From assembly GCF_019857185.1 (NCBI RefSeq), contig NZ_JAHWXP010000002.1:124001-188000 (forward strand): 64,000 bases of DNA. Reading direction: 5' to 3'. This document shows positions 24,241 through 32,941 of this stretch, in pieces. Within the stretch, counting starts at the first letter, position 1, and each line of letters begins with the position of its first letter. Below the pieces are notes generated by a model. It was given only the letters and a program-made list of their open reading frames with translations. It did no database searches and had not been told where the DNA came from. The translations under genes were made by a program, and so were the position numbers. Origin of the DNA: Alteriqipengyuania abyssalis (GTDB taxonomy: Bacteria; Pseudomonadota; Alphaproteobacteria; Sphingomonadales; Sphingomonadaceae).

Positions 24241-25635
24241 ATGATCGCGCACCTCCCCCGCATCACGCCGCACCTTGCGCTGCGGCGCGCTCTGGCCCGA
24301 TTCGTCGCGCTGCTGATCGCTTTCTCGCTGACCGCCCAGCCCGCGATGGCGCAGAGCATCCTGCGCGATGCGGAGACCGAGGCTCTGCTGCGCGACCTTG
24401 CCGATCCGCTGGTCGAGGCAGCGGGGCTGCGGCCCGGCAATGTCGACGTGGTGCTGGTCAACGACCCGTCGATCAACGCCTTCGTTGCAGGCGGGCAGGT
24501 GGTCTATCTCCACTCCGGCCTGATCAACGCGGCGGACAGCGCCAACGAGGTTCAGGGGGTGATCGCGCACGAGCTCGGCCACATCACCGGCGGCCACGTG
24601 ATCAACACCGACGGGGCGAGCGCGGCGCAGACCATCTCCATTCTCTCTCTGCTGATCGGGGTGGCCCTGGCCGCCGCAGGCGGGGGCGATGCCGCGATGG
24701 GCGCGATGATGGCCGGCCAGCGCGCGGCGATGGGCAAGTATCTCGCCTTCAACCGCGCGCAGGAATCCTCAGCCGATGCGGCCGGGGCGCAGTTTCTCTC
24801 GGACGCGGGGATCACCGGCAAGGGCTCGCTCGAATTCTTCGGGAAGCTGCTCAACCAGGAATACCGCTACAGCCGCAGCCAGAGCGAAGAGGCCGGGTTC
24901 AACCGCACCCACCCGCTCTCGGGCGATCGCATCGCGCGCCTGCGCGAAGTGTACGAGAAGGACCCTGCGTGGAACACGCCGCCCGATCCGCAGCTGCAGG
25001 CCCGCTTCGAACGCGTGCGTGCCAAGCTTTACGGTTATCTCGCCGAGCCCGCCCGCACGCTCAAAGCCTATCCGGTGACGCGGACCGATGTCCCAGCCCG
25101 CTATGCCCGTGCCTATGCCTATCACAAGGATGCACGGATCGATCAGGCACTCGCCGAAACCGACGCGCTGATCGCCAGCGATCCCGACAACCCCTATTTC
25201 CTCGAACTGCGCGGCCAGGTGCTGCTCGAATCCGGACGGCCCGACGAAGCGCTGCCCGCACTGCGCCGCGCGACCGAGCTGACCAACAGCGAACCGCTGA
25301 TCGCGTCGCTGTTCGGCCATGCGCTGATCGCGACCGAGGATCGCAGCCATTACAACGAGGCGGAAAGCGTGCTGCGCGCCGCGGTTGCCAAGGACCGCCG
25401 CAATCCCTTCGCCTGGTATCAGCTGGGCATGGTCTATGCCGCGAAGGGCGACATGCCCCGCGCGCATCTCGCCAGCGCGGAACAGCAGGTGATGCAGCGC
25501 CAGTATATCGAGGCGCTGCGCAGCGCCCAGCTTGCCGAATCCGCCCTCCCCGAAGGATCGGCAGACTGGCTGCGCGCGCAGGATGTGCGGATGCAGGCGC
25601 AGGCCGCACTCGAAGCCGCGCGCGAAGACAGCTAG
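24241..25635 (+). CDS. BepA-like M48 metalloprotease with TPR repeats
   Basis: 464 residues. A Sec signal (VALLIAFSLTAQPAMA) is followed by an M48 peptidase domain with VQGVIAHELGHITGGHV (zinc motif HELGH, about residue 112), the distal zinc Glu region ESSADAAGAQFL, and a C-terminal array of TPR-type helices (ALAETDALIASDPDNPYF, EALPALRRATELTNSEP, AFAWYQLGMVYAAKGDM-like). This architecture is that of BepA/YfgC, a periplasmic protease and chaperone for outer-membrane protein assembly. It starts 9 bases after the hydrolase gene and is followed 12 bases later by the DsbA-like gene. Confidence 0.9.
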   Translation: MIAHLPRITPHLALRRALARFVALLIAFSLTAQPAMAQSILRDAETEALLRDLADPLVEAAGLRPGNVDVVLVNDPSINAFVAGGQVVYLHSGLINAADSANEVQGVIAHELGHITGGHVINTDGASAAQTISILSLLIGVALAAAGGGDAAMGAMMAGQRAAMGKYLAFNRAQESSADAAGAQFLSDAGITGKGSLEFFGKLLNQEYRYSRSQSEEAGFNRTHPLSGDRIARLREVYEKDPAWNTPPDPQLQARFERVRAKLYGYLAEPARTLKAYPVTRTDVPARYARAYAYHKDARIDQALAETDALIASDPDNPYFLELRGQVLLESGRPDEALPALRRATELTNSEPLIASLFGHALIATEDRSHYNEAESVLRAAVAKDRRNPFAWYQLGMVYAAKGDMPRAHLASAEQQVMQRQYIEALRSAQLAESALPEGSADWLRAQDVRMQAQAALEAAREDS

Positions 25636-25647
25636 AGGGCCTTTCCC

Positions 25648-26355
25648 ATGAAGAACGAAATCCTGCGCCTTGTGGGGGTGCTCGCACTCGCACTGCTCGG
25701 CGGCTTTCTCGGCGCGTGGCTGTTCGCCGCGACCGGCCTCGGCGACCGGTGGACAGAGGCCTACCTGCTCGACAATCCCGAAATCCTCCCGCGCATGGCG
25801 GAGGAACTGCAAACGCGCGAAACCGAACGGCGGCTGGCACAGGCGGGCGATGAGTGGCGCGAGCCGTTCCCCGGCGCAGTGCTTGGCAATCCGAAGGGCA
25901 GCCGCACTTTGTTCGAGTTCTCGGACTATAATTGCGGCTATTGCCGGATGAGCCTGCAGCATGTGCAAGAGCTGATCGCGCGCGATCCCGAACTGCGCGT
26001 GGTAATCAAGGAATGGCCGATCTTCGAAGGCAGCGACGTCGCCGCGCGGATGGCGCTCGCCGCTGCCAAGCAGGGCAAGTACGCCGCGTTCCACGATGCG
26101 CTCTACGCGAAGGAGGTGGCCGACAGCCAGACGGTCGACCAGGTCGGCCAGGCGATCGGCCTCGACATGGAGCGCGCGCGCAAGGATGCGCAGGGGCAGG
26201 ATGTGACCATGGAGCTGATGCGCACTGCCGCCCTCGCACAGGATCTCGGCTTTACCGGCACGCCCGCGTGGATCACCGGCAACCGGATTTTGCAGGGCGC
26301 GCAGGGTACCGAGCGTCTGGCCAAGGCGATCGAGGACAGCGCCGCAAAGCCATGA
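25648..26355 (+). CDS. DsbA-family thioredoxin, membrane-anchored
   Basis: 235 residues with a single N-terminal membrane helix (LVGVLALALLGGFLGAWLF) and a DsbA-like thioredoxin domain: FEFSDYNCGYCRM (active site CGYC, about residue 95), VVIKEWPIF, and the cis-Pro motif GTPAW. An N-terminal helical extension precedes the domain, as in ScsC/BdbD-like proteins. It should exchange disulfides in the periplasm. It is placed between two M48 proteases and overlaps the next gene by ATGA, so it is part of the same operon. Confidence 0.9.
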   Translation: MKNEILRLVGVLALALLGGFLGAWLFAATGLGDRWTEAYLLDNPEILPRMAEELQTRETERRLAQAGDEWREPFPGAVLGNPKGSRTLFEFSDYNCGYCRMSLQHVQELIARDPELRVVIKEWPIFEGSDVAARMALAAAKQGKYAAFHDALYAKEVADSQTVDQVGQAIGLDMERARKDAQGQDVTMELMRTAALAQDLGFTGTPAWITGNRILQGAQGTERLAKAIEDSAAKP

Positions 26356-27383
26356 TCCGCCCAGTTTCCATCGCGGCAGCTACCCTGTCGCTCGCGTCGG
26401 GGCTCGGCGCGCTGCCCGCGCAGGCACAGGCGCCCGAGGCTCCTCCGGCTGCGGTCGACGCGCCGCGCGCAGCCCTGCCCCCGGACATCGCCGAACTGCG
26501 CCGACAGGACGAGCGCGTCCTACGGCTCGGCTATCGACTGGTCACTGGCAATGCGCGCTTCTGCGCGGACAGAACGCACACTGCCGGGCTGCTGCTGCAC
26601 GATATGGGCGCCTATGGCGAGGGCGATACCCTGCGCAGCCTGCTCGGCCTGACCGGCGACATCGGCGTGCAGGCGCTGGTGCCGGACGGTCCCGCCGCAC
26701 GCGCCGGGCTGCAAGTGGACGATACCGTGCTTGCTGTGGGCGACCTCGTCATTGCCGATATCCCGACCAAGAAGGCCAAGTCGTGGGAGCGGATCGAGAC
26801 GATCCGCGCGAAGACCGAAAGCCTGCTCGCGCAGACCGGCACCCTTCCGCTCACCGTTCGGCGCGCAGACGGGCCGGTCACGCTGACCATCACCGGCGAA
26901 CCCGCCTGCCGCAGCCGGTTCGAGATCGGCGAAGGCGGCCGCGCGGTGGCAGACGGGCACCGGGTGGTGATCGGTCCCGAATTTGCCGGGATCGACTATC
27001 CCGATCCGCTGCTCGCCGCGGTGCTGGGGCACGAGTTCGCGCACAACATCCTGCGCCATCGCGAATGGTTCGACGCCAATGGCGGGCGCAAGCAGAGCAC
27101 CGTACGCCTGACCGAGCGCGAGGCGGACCGGCTGATGCCATGGCTGCTCGCCAATGCAGGCTTCGATCCGGTTGCGGGGGCGCATTTCTTCGAACGCTGG
27201 GGCCCGCGCCACGGCGGCTGGATCTTGCGCGCGCGCAGCCATGACGGGTGGGACGAACGGGCCGAATTCATCCTCGCCGAAATCCCGCTGATCGAGGCGC
27301 AGCTGGCACAGGGCGACGGGGCCGACTGGGCAACAGGTTTCCGGCGCGAAGAGCTGCCGGGCAAGGATCTCGCCGGGCGCTAG
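26352..27383 (+). CDS. M48 metalloprotease with PDZ-like domain
   Basis: 343 residues with a signal peptide (AAATLSLASGLGALPAQAQA). A PDZ-like domain occupies about residues 100-190 (GVQALVPDGPAARAGLQVDDTVLAV). The M48 zinc motif comes after it, VLGHEFAHNIL (HEFAH, about residue 225), with the third ligand region TEREADRLMPWLL. The PDZ-before-protease order differs from HtpX and BepA. Likely periplasmic. The ATG overlaps the stop of the thioredoxin gene by 4 bases. There are two cysteines before the protease domain (RFCADR; EPACRSR), which could be substrates of the neighbouring thioredoxin. Confidence 0.85.
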   Translation: MIRPVSIAAATLSLASGLGALPAQAQAPEAPPAAVDAPRAALPPDIAELRRQDERVLRLGYRLVTGNARFCADRTHTAGLLLHDMGAYGEGDTLRSLLGLTGDIGVQALVPDGPAARAGLQVDDTVLAVGDLVIADIPTKKAKSWERIETIRAKTESLLAQTGTLPLTVRRADGPVTLTITGEPACRSRFEIGEGGRAVADGHRVVIGPEFAGIDYPDPLLAAVLGHEFAHNILRHREWFDANGGRKQSTVRLTEREADRLMPWLLANAGFDPVAGAHFFERWGPRHGGWILRARSHDGWDERAEFILAEIPLIEAQLAQGDGADWATGFRREELPGKDLAGR

Positions 27384-27521
27384 CCAGCGCATTCTACGCT
27401 GAGGGGTGGCCCGGATATTCTGCGGTTGCAGAGGCTGCGCCGGTCCTCTCCCCGGCGCGCGAAACCAACCGATCGCCGTGGCCTGCGCAAAAGTTTGTGA
27501 GAATGCGACCGGTTGCGCTAA

Positions 27522-28814
27522 ATGGGGGCCATGGCCGTGCTGCCCTATCGCCCCGCCCCGTTCTTCGCGAACAAGAACCGCGCCTTCTGGAACCTGCAAT
27601 TCGCGGGCTGGGGCGGCGCGATGCTGCTGCGCTGTGTGCAGGGCCTCGTCAACGGGCAGGGCCTCGGCCTGCTGGCGATCGTGCTCCCGGCCACCGTGAC
27701 CGGCCTGTCGCTCAGCCTCGTGCTGTCGGTGATCTATCGCAACCTGATGGGTCGGCAGCCGCTGGTCACCTGGGGGTTCACCGCAATCGCCCTCGCCATC
27801 GCGCTGAGTGCGCTGGTCCTGATCGAGGCATGGGTTGCGGGGCTGTACTATTTCGATCGCGAAACCACGCTGACCCAGCTGTTCTTCCTCTACCTTGCGG
27901 TGGAGGGCCCGCTGCTGGGTGCCTGGACCGGGCTCTATTACGCGATCAACTATTTCCTCCAGCTGGAAGAACAGGCCGACAGGCTTGAACGGCTGGAGGC
28001 GCAGGCGACCAGCGCGCAGCTGGCGATGCTGCGCTACCAGCTCAACCCGCATTTCCTGTTCAACACGCTCAACTCGATCTCCACGCTGGTGCTGCTCAAG
28101 CAGACCGAGCCGGCCAATGCGATGCTCACCCGCCTGTCGCGCTTCCTGCGCCACACGCTGGTCTCGCAGCCGGGCGGCACGGTGACCGTGGCGCAGGAGG
28201 TCGAGACGCTGAAACTCTACCTCGATATCGAGCGGATGCGGTTCGAGGAGCGCTTGCAGACCGAATTCGACATCGCGGACGAAGCTGCCGAGGCGTGCCT
28301 GCCCTCGCTGCTGCTGCAGCCGCTGGTCGAAAACGCGATCAAATACGCGGTCTCCCCGCTGGAGGAGGGCGCGAAAATCTCGCTCACCGCGCAATTGTCC
28401 GGCTCGCGCCTGCGGCTGGTGGTGTCAGACACCGGGCCCGGTCTCAAGACCCCGCTGGATGCCACCGGCACCGGGCTCCCGCGCAGTGACAGCCCCGATT
28501 CGACCGGGGTCGGCCTTGCCAATATCCGCAACCGGCTCGCCCAGGCCTATGGCGACAACCACCTGTTCGAAATCCGCTCCCCGGTTCAGGGCGGCTTCAC
28601 CGTGGTGGTCGAAATACCCTTCGAGCGCGAAGGCGAAGAACCCGCCGCCGCGCTCGTGCCGCCACCCGAGCTGACCACCCATCCCTCGCTTCTTCCGCAA
28701 GCGCGGGGCGTACAGCCGGCAGATGGCAGCCAGGAGGCCCGGAAACAGGATGATGGGCGGTCCGTTGATTCACCGGCGTACCCCCGCGCCATGGGCCCCA
28801 GCCCGATTGGATAG
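27522..28814 (+). CDS. LytS/AlgZ-type sensor histidine kinase
   Basis: 430 residues. Four predicted membrane helices (about 30-160) are followed by a coiled stretch (LEEQADRLERLEAQ) and the His_kinase domain: phosphoacceptor LNPHFLFNTLNSIS (His near 186), N-box LVENAIKY, D-box VVSDTGPGL and GVGLANIRNRL. The kinase belongs to the LytS/YehU class, which pairs with LytTR regulators; such a regulator follows at once. A low-complexity Pro/Arg tail of about 55 residues ends the protein. The ATG at 27531 is an alternative start. The stimulus is unknown. Confidence 0.9.
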   Translation: MGAMAVLPYRPAPFFANKNRAFWNLQFAGWGGAMLLRCVQGLVNGQGLGLLAIVLPATVTGLSLSLVLSVIYRNLMGRQPLVTWGFTAIALAIALSALVLIEAWVAGLYYFDRETTLTQLFFLYLAVEGPLLGAWTGLYYAINYFLQLEEQADRLERLEAQATSAQLAMLRYQLNPHFLFNTLNSISTLVLLKQTEPANAMLTRLSRFLRHTLVSQPGGTVTVAQEVETLKLYLDIERMRFEERLQTEFDIADEAAEACLPSLLLQPLVENAIKYAVSPLEEGAKISLTAQLSGSRLRLVVSDTGPGLKTPLDATGTGLPRSDSPDSTGVGLANIRNRLAQAYGDNHLFEIRSPVQGGFTVVVEIPFEREGEEPAAALVPPPELTTHPSLLPQARGVQPADGSQEARKQDDGRSVDSPAYPRAMGPSPIG

Positions 28815-28822
28815 TGAGAAAA

Positions 28823-29620
28823 ATGACCATCAAGACGATCATCGTGGACGACGAGAAGCTGGCCATTCAGGGCCTACAACTGCGGCTCGAGAAGTTCGAG
28901 GATGTCGAGATCATCGACACCTGCTCGAACGGGCGCGAGGCGATCCGCAAGATCAAGACGCTGCGCCCCGATCTCGTCTTCCTCGACATTCAGATGCCCG
29001 GGTTCGACGGGTTCGGCGTGGTCCAGGGCGTGATGGATATCGAACCGCCCCTGTTCGTATTCGTCACCGCGTTTCAGGAACACGCGATCCGCGCGTTCCA
29101 GGCCAATGCGCTGCATTACCTGATGAAGCCGGTCGATGAGGACAAGCTGGCCGACGTGATCGAGCGGGTGCGCCAGCGGATGACCGAAAAGCGCGGCGCG
29201 GACGAGGCGGAAAAGCTGATGAACGTGCTCGCCGAAGTCGCCCCCGAAGCGGCCGAGGAACTGCAGGACGGCGCGGCCGACGGTTCGGACCGGTTCGAGA
29301 AGCTGCTCAACGTCAAGGATCAGGGCAAGATCTTCCGCGTCGAAGTCGAATCGATCGAGCATATCGAGGCCGCGGGCGATTACATGTGCATCTATACCGG
29401 TGACAACTCGCTGATCCTGCGCGAGACGATGAAGGATCTCGAACGCCGGCTGGACCCGCGCAAGTTTCAGCGCGTCCACCGCTCGACCATCGTCAATCTC
29501 GACCAGGTGCGCCAGGTGAAGCCGCACACCAATGGCGAGTGCTTCCTGGTGCTGAGCTCGGGCGCGGAGGTGAAGGTCTCGCGCTCCTACCGCGACGTCG
29601 TCGCGCGCTTCGTGCACTAG
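28823..29620 (+). CDS. LytTR-family response regulator
   Basis: 265 residues: receiver domain (IKTIIVDDEKLAIQGL, phosphoacceptor Asp in LVFLDIQMPGFDG, VTAFQEHAIRAF, YLMKPVD) and a C-terminal LytTR DNA-binding domain (VKDQGKIFRVEVESIEHI, KFQRVHRSTIVNLDQVRQV, GAEVKVSRSYRDVV). It forms a two-component pair with the kinase directly upstream. The ATG at 28823 is preferred; a GTG at 28814 overlapping the kinase stop is also in frame. A palindromic element follows the gene, which may end the transcript. Confidence 0.93.
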   Translation: MTIKTIIVDDEKLAIQGLQLRLEKFEDVEIIDTCSNGREAIRKIKTLRPDLVFLDIQMPGFDGFGVVQGVMDIEPPLFVFVTAFQEHAIRAFQANALHYLMKPVDEDKLADVIERVRQRMTEKRGADEAEKLMNVLAEVAPEAAEELQDGAADGSDRFEKLLNVKDQGKIFRVEVESIEHIEAAGDYMCIYTGDNSLILRETMKDLERRLDPRKFQRVHRSTIVNLDQVRQVKPHTNGECFLVLSSGAEVKVSRSYRDVVARFVH

Positions 29621-29638
29621 GCTCTCTGCTCACAAGCA

Positions 29639-29733
29639 CCGCTCGTCCTGAGCTTGTCGAAGGATCGCTTTTCCTTCCTGCGCGGTGCCTTTCAGATAAA
29701 AGTGCGGCCCTTCGACAAGCTCAGGGCGAGCGG
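29639..29733. repeat. Inverted repeat of the sphingomonad REP-like palindrome
   Basis: Two 25-base arms (29639-29663 and 29709-29733) with core CCTGAGCTTGTCGAAGG and its complement face each other across 45 bases, differing at only one base. This core sequence is a widely scattered intergenic palindrome in Sphingomonadales genomes. It sits between the LytTR regulator and nadC; the right arm ends 8 bases before the nadC start, so it overlaps the nadC leader and its ribosome binding site region. Confidence 0.85.
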
Positions 29734-29741
29734 GAGTGTGT

Positions 29742-30605
29742 ATGGCTTTCCAGATCGCCGGCTTCGACCTCGATGCCTTCGTGCGCGCAACGCTGGCGGA
29801 GGATCTGGGCGAAGGCCTGCCCGGCGGCGGGCGCGATGTGACCTCGCAAGCCGTCATCCCGGCGGATGCAAAGTTCACCGGGGTGATGGACAGCCGCGAT
29901 CCGATCAGCGTGGCGGGACTGCCGATCGCAGCGGCGTTCTTCCGCGCGCTCGACCCGACATGCACGATCGAGCAGCTGGTCGAGGACGGCGCGCAGGTCG
30001 CGCCTGGCACCGACCTGATGCGGATCGAGGGCAATGCCCGCGCGCTGCTGACCGCGGAGCGGGCCGCGCTCAACACGGTGCAGCACCTGTCCGGCATTGC
30101 CACGCTGGTGCGCAGCTACGTGCAGGCGATGGACAATCCGGAATGCACATTGCTCGACACGCGCAAGACCCTGCCCGGGCTGCGCATGCTCGAAAAATAC
30201 GCGGTGCGGATGGGCGGCGGGGCGAACCACCGGATGGGCCTGTGGGATGCCGCGATGATCAAGGACAATCACGTCGCGGTGGCCGGATCGGTCGGCGAGG
30301 CGGTGCGCCGCGCGCGCGATGCGGGCGTCGCCGACATCATCTGCGAAGTCGACCGGATCGACCAGATCGGGCCCGCACTGGATGCGGGCACAACGCGCCT
30401 GCTGCTCGACAATATGGAACCCGATACCCTGCGCGAAGCGGTCGCGCTGGTTGCGGGGCGCGTCCCGACCGAGGCATCGGGCGGGATCAACCTCGACACG
30501 ATCCGCGCCAAGGCGGCGACCGGGGTCGATTATGTATCGGTCGGGCGGCTCACCCAGAGCGCGCCCGCAGCGGATATCGGGCTGGATTTCACCACCTTGG
30601 CGTGA
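29742..30605 (+). CDS. nadC: Nicotinate-nucleotide pyrophosphorylase (quinolinate phosphoribosyltransferase)
   Basis: 287 residues. Converts quinolinate and PRPP to nicotinate mononucleotide in de novo NAD synthesis. Motifs: LAEDLGEGLPGGGRDVTS, ALLTAERAALNTVQHLSGIAT, DTRKTLPGLRMLEKYAVR (substrate-binding Arg/Lys), GGGANHRMGLWDAAMIKDNH and the barrel end EASGGINLDTIRA. The ATG at 29742 follows GGGAG. The upstream GTG at 29736 is less likely. No nadA/nadB lie in this window. Confidence 0.96.
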   Translation: MAFQIAGFDLDAFVRATLAEDLGEGLPGGGRDVTSQAVIPADAKFTGVMDSRDPISVAGLPIAAAFFRALDPTCTIEQLVEDGAQVAPGTDLMRIEGNARALLTAERAALNTVQHLSGIATLVRSYVQAMDNPECTLLDTRKTLPGLRMLEKYAVRMGGGANHRMGLWDAAMIKDNHVAVAGSVGEAVRRARDAGVADIICEVDRIDQIGPALDAGTTRLLLDNMEPDTLREAVALVAGRVPTEASGGINLDTIRAKAATGVDYVSVGRLTQSAPAADIGLDFTTLA

Positions 30606-30674
30606 GCCGCGGCTTGCGGAGACCCGCGCCATGCGGCACCTTCGCCCCCTCGGGACACCCAGGGGAGCACATCG

Positions 30675-31106
30675 GTGAAGCCGCAATCCATCAAACTGTT
30701 CGACTATTTCTACCTCGGGTCGATGTTTCTCGGCCTGCTGGCCTTCATCAGCAGCTATCCCACGCTCAAGGCCCAGCTCGCAGCGCAAGGTGCCCAGACC
30801 GGCGTCGCCGTGCCGCCGAGCGTGATCTGGATCGGCTATGCCGTCGGCGTGCTGATCGGCCTGCTGCTGTGGTATCTGGTGTCGCAGCGCAGGGTGGTGA
30901 TCGCCAAGTGGGTGATCGTCGCCTTCTTCCTGTTCTCGCTGATCGGGATGGGCGACTATTTCGGCGGGCCGCTGGTCTTGTCCCGCATTTACGGCCTGGT
31001 CGGCCTGCTTGCGCAGGCGCTGGCGGTGGCCATGCTGTTCCGCGGCGATGCGATCCGCTGGCTCAACGACAGGCCGACGGACGACACACCGCCTCCCGCC
31101 GCCTGA
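30675..31106 (+). CDS. Unknown four-helix membrane protein
   Basis: 143 residues starting at a GTG (30675) with AGGGGAG upstream. Four membrane helices: YFYLGSMFLGLLAFISSY, PPSVIWIGYAVGVLIGLLLW, IAKWVIVAFFLFSLIGMG, and IYGLVGLLAQALAVAMLF. It ends in a short polar, proline-rich tail. I do not recognise a named family. It lies 69 bases after nadC and only 3 bases before the RNase T2 gene, so it probably shares their transcript. Confidence 0.7.
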   Translation: MKPQSIKLFDYFYLGSMFLGLLAFISSYPTLKAQLAAQGAQTGVAVPPSVIWIGYAVGVLIGLLLWYLVSQRRVVIAKWVIVAFFLFSLIGMGDYFGGPLVLSRIYGLVGLLAQALAVAMLFRGDAIRWLNDRPTDDTPPPAA

Positions 31107-31109
31107 GCC

Positions 31110-31814
31110 ATGCGGAGAATCGCGCTGGCGCTGGCGCTGGGCGCCGCTCTGACGGGCACCGCCAGCGCGCAGAGCTATCAGTGCACACCGCCGCGCAGCG
31201 TCGCGGTGCCCGGTATCGCGCGCGAGGGGCCGACCCGCGCGATGCCGGTTACCGGCTACGTCCTCTCGCTCAGCTGGAGCCCCGAGTTCTGCCGCACCCG
31301 CAAGGAATCGCCACGCCATGCGCAGCAATGCTCGGGCCGCAACGGCAGCTTCGGGCTGATCCTCCACGGACTCTGGCCGCAAGGTGCCCGCAGCTGGCCG
31401 CAATGGTGCGCCGCGCGGAACGTCCGCCCCACAGGCGCGCAGCTCGCCCGGCAGATGTGCGTTCAGCCCTCCACCAGCCTCGCGATGCGGCAATGGGCCA
31501 AGCACGGCAGCTGCATAGCGGACCGGCCCGACCGCTATTTCCGCATCACCCGCATCCTCCACCGCAGCCTCGACTGGCCCGACCTCGATCGCCTCTCGCG
31601 CAAGGAGGGGCTGACCGCAGGCGATGTTCGCGAGGCGTGGATGCAGGCCAACACCAACTGGCGGCCCGAGATGATCGCGGTGATGCTCAATGAGCGCGGC
31701 TGGCTGGAGGAGCTGCGGCTTTGCTATGGCCGCGACTGGCTTCCGGCGGCATGCAAGCGCTCGGCGCGCGGGGCAGCGGATGATGCTCCGGCGAAGATCT
31801 GGCGGGGCCTCTAG
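31110..31814 (+). CDS. Ribonuclease T2 family protein
   Basis: 234 residues: signal peptide (ALALALGAALTGTASAQ), then the two catalytic blocks of RNase T2: SFGLILHGLWPQGARSWPQW and MRQWAKHGSCIADRPDRYF with the catalytic His of each. Several cysteines fit the family disulfides. It cleaves single-stranded RNA through a cyclic 2',3'-phosphate, in the periplasm, as in E. coli RNase I. Its stop overlaps the convergent tadA stop by 4 bases. Confidence 0.92.
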   Translation: MRRIALALALGAALTGTASAQSYQCTPPRSVAVPGIAREGPTRAMPVTGYVLSLSWSPEFCRTRKESPRHAQQCSGRNGSFGLILHGLWPQGARSWPQWCAARNVRPTGAQLARQMCVQPSTSLAMRQWAKHGSCIADRPDRYFRITRILHRSLDWPDLDRLSRKEGLTAGDVREAWMQANTNWRPEMIAVMLNERGWLEELRLCYGRDWLPAACKRSARGAADDAPAKIWRGL

Positions 31815-32269
31815 CCCCGGCGCTCGCTGAAAAACTCCCGCAGCATCTTCGCCGCCTCTTCCTCCCCCATGCCCGAATAGACCTCTGGCCGATGATGGCA
31901 TTGCGGGTGGTCGAACACGCGCGCGCCGTGCGCCACCGCGCCGCCCTTGGGATCGGCAGCCCCGTAATACAGCCGCCCGATTCGCGCGTGGGCTATGGCG
32001 CCTGCGCACATCGCGCAGGGCTCCAGAGTCACCCACAGGTCGCAGCCCTCGAGTCGCTCCTGCCCCAGCGCCTTCGCTGCGGCGCGCAGCGCGAGCACTT
32101 CGGCATGGGCGGTCGGGTCGGCGAGCGTGCGCGGCGCGTTGTGCGCCGAGGCGATCACTTCGCCATCGCGCATAACCACCGCGCCGACCGGCACTTCGCC
32201 CGCATCGGCGGCCAGTTGCGCCTGTGCCAGCGCGGCTTGCATCGGATCGGGCAAGGGCCATCGCGTCAT
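31811..32269 (-). CDS. tadA: tRNA adenosine(34) deaminase
   Basis: 152 residues. Zinc-dependent deaminase that converts A34 to inosine in the tRNA-Arg(ACG) wobble position. Motifs: VPVGAVVMRDGEVIASAHN, the active-site TAHAEVLALR (HAE), and the zinc motif LEPCAMCAGAIAHARI, followed by GAADPKGGAV, all typical of TadA. ATG at 32269. It diverges from rpmB with 131 bases between starts and converges with RNase T2. A guanine deaminase is an alternative but the GAADPKGGAV block favours TadA. Confidence 0.93.
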   Translation of the reverse strand: MTRWPLPDPMQAALAQAQLAADAGEVPVGAVVMRDGEVIASAHNAPRTLADPTAHAEVLALRAAAKALGQERLEGCDLWVTLEPCAMCAGAIAHARIGRLYYGAADPKGGAVAHGARVFDHPQCHHRPEVYSGMGEEEAAKMLREFFSERRG

Positions 32270-32321
32270 GATGAAAAATGCGCTAGAAGCGCAGCGAGCG
32301 GCTCGCAAGCGCGAGTCCTTG

Positions 32322-32350
32322 TTGACGATTCGGCAATTGGCCGCTAAGCG
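32322..32350 (+). promoter_or_regulatory. Candidate promoter of rpmB
   Basis: TTGACG (32322-32327) is a good -35. The matching -10 falls in a CGCTAAGCG stretch (32342-32350), which is weak. The leader to the rpmB ATG would be about 45 bases. The geometry resembles that before rplM at 60605-60633. Confidence 0.4.
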
Positions 32351-32400
32351 CGGCGACTTTCCGGCACAGACCGATCACCATTTTTGAGAAGAGATAAGCC

Positions 32401-32691
32401 ATGTCGCGCATCTGCGAACTGACCGGCAAGGGTCGCCAGGTCGGCCACAATGTCAGCCACGCGAACAACAAGACCAAGCGTGTCTTCCTGCCCAACCTCC
32501 AGAACGTCACTCTGATGAGTGAAAAACTGGACCGCAGCTTCAAGTTCCGCGTCTCGACGCAGGGCCTGCGTTCGGTCGAGCACAATGGCGGTCTCGACAA
32601 CTGGCTGCTGAAGACCAAGGACGAGAAGCTCTCGGCCCGTGCGCTCAAGGTCAAGCGCGAGCTCAAGAAGGCGGCTGCACCCGCCGCCTGA
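32401..32691 (+). CDS. rpmB: 50S ribosomal protein L28
   Basis: 96 residues: [20 protein letters not shown] (family N-terminus), RRFLPNLQ-like [13 protein letters not shown], and [22 protein letters not shown]. Typical alphaproteobacterial length. Binds 23S rRNA in the large subunit. Single gene, with a hairpin at 32722-32754. Confidence 0.97.
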   Translation: MSRICELTGKGRQVGHNVSHANNKTKRVFLPNLQNVTLMSEKLDRSFKFRVSTQGLRSVEHNGGLDNWLLKTKDEKLSARALKVKRELKKAAAPAA

Positions 32692-32721
32692 GCCGTTCGG
32701 CTTTCACATTCGAATCAGGTC

Positions 32722-32754
32722 GGGCGCGTTCGCAGGTTGCTGCGAAACGCGCCC
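32722..32754 (+). terminator. Hairpin after rpmB
   Basis: GGGCGCGTT-CGCAG pairs with CTGCG-(A)AACGCGCCC around a GTTG loop with one bulged A. No clear T-tract follows. The rest of the gap up to 32941 shows only a 9-base direct repeat (GTGTGTCAG twice, about 32889-32906), with no gene evident. Confidence 0.55.
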
Positions 32755-32941
32755 TACGTATGTCTGCAAGACACGCGCTGCTGTCCTACATCGCGCGCCC
32801 GCGCTAGCCTGGCGCGGCTCTTTCACATCGTCGGTCCACCCGCGGGATTTACGCCAACAGCGGGCGAGGTTTTTCAGCCCCTGGACTGTGTGTCAGGTGT
32901 GTCAGGGCTTAGGCGGCAAGGGCGATTCGGCCCTCGCGCCG

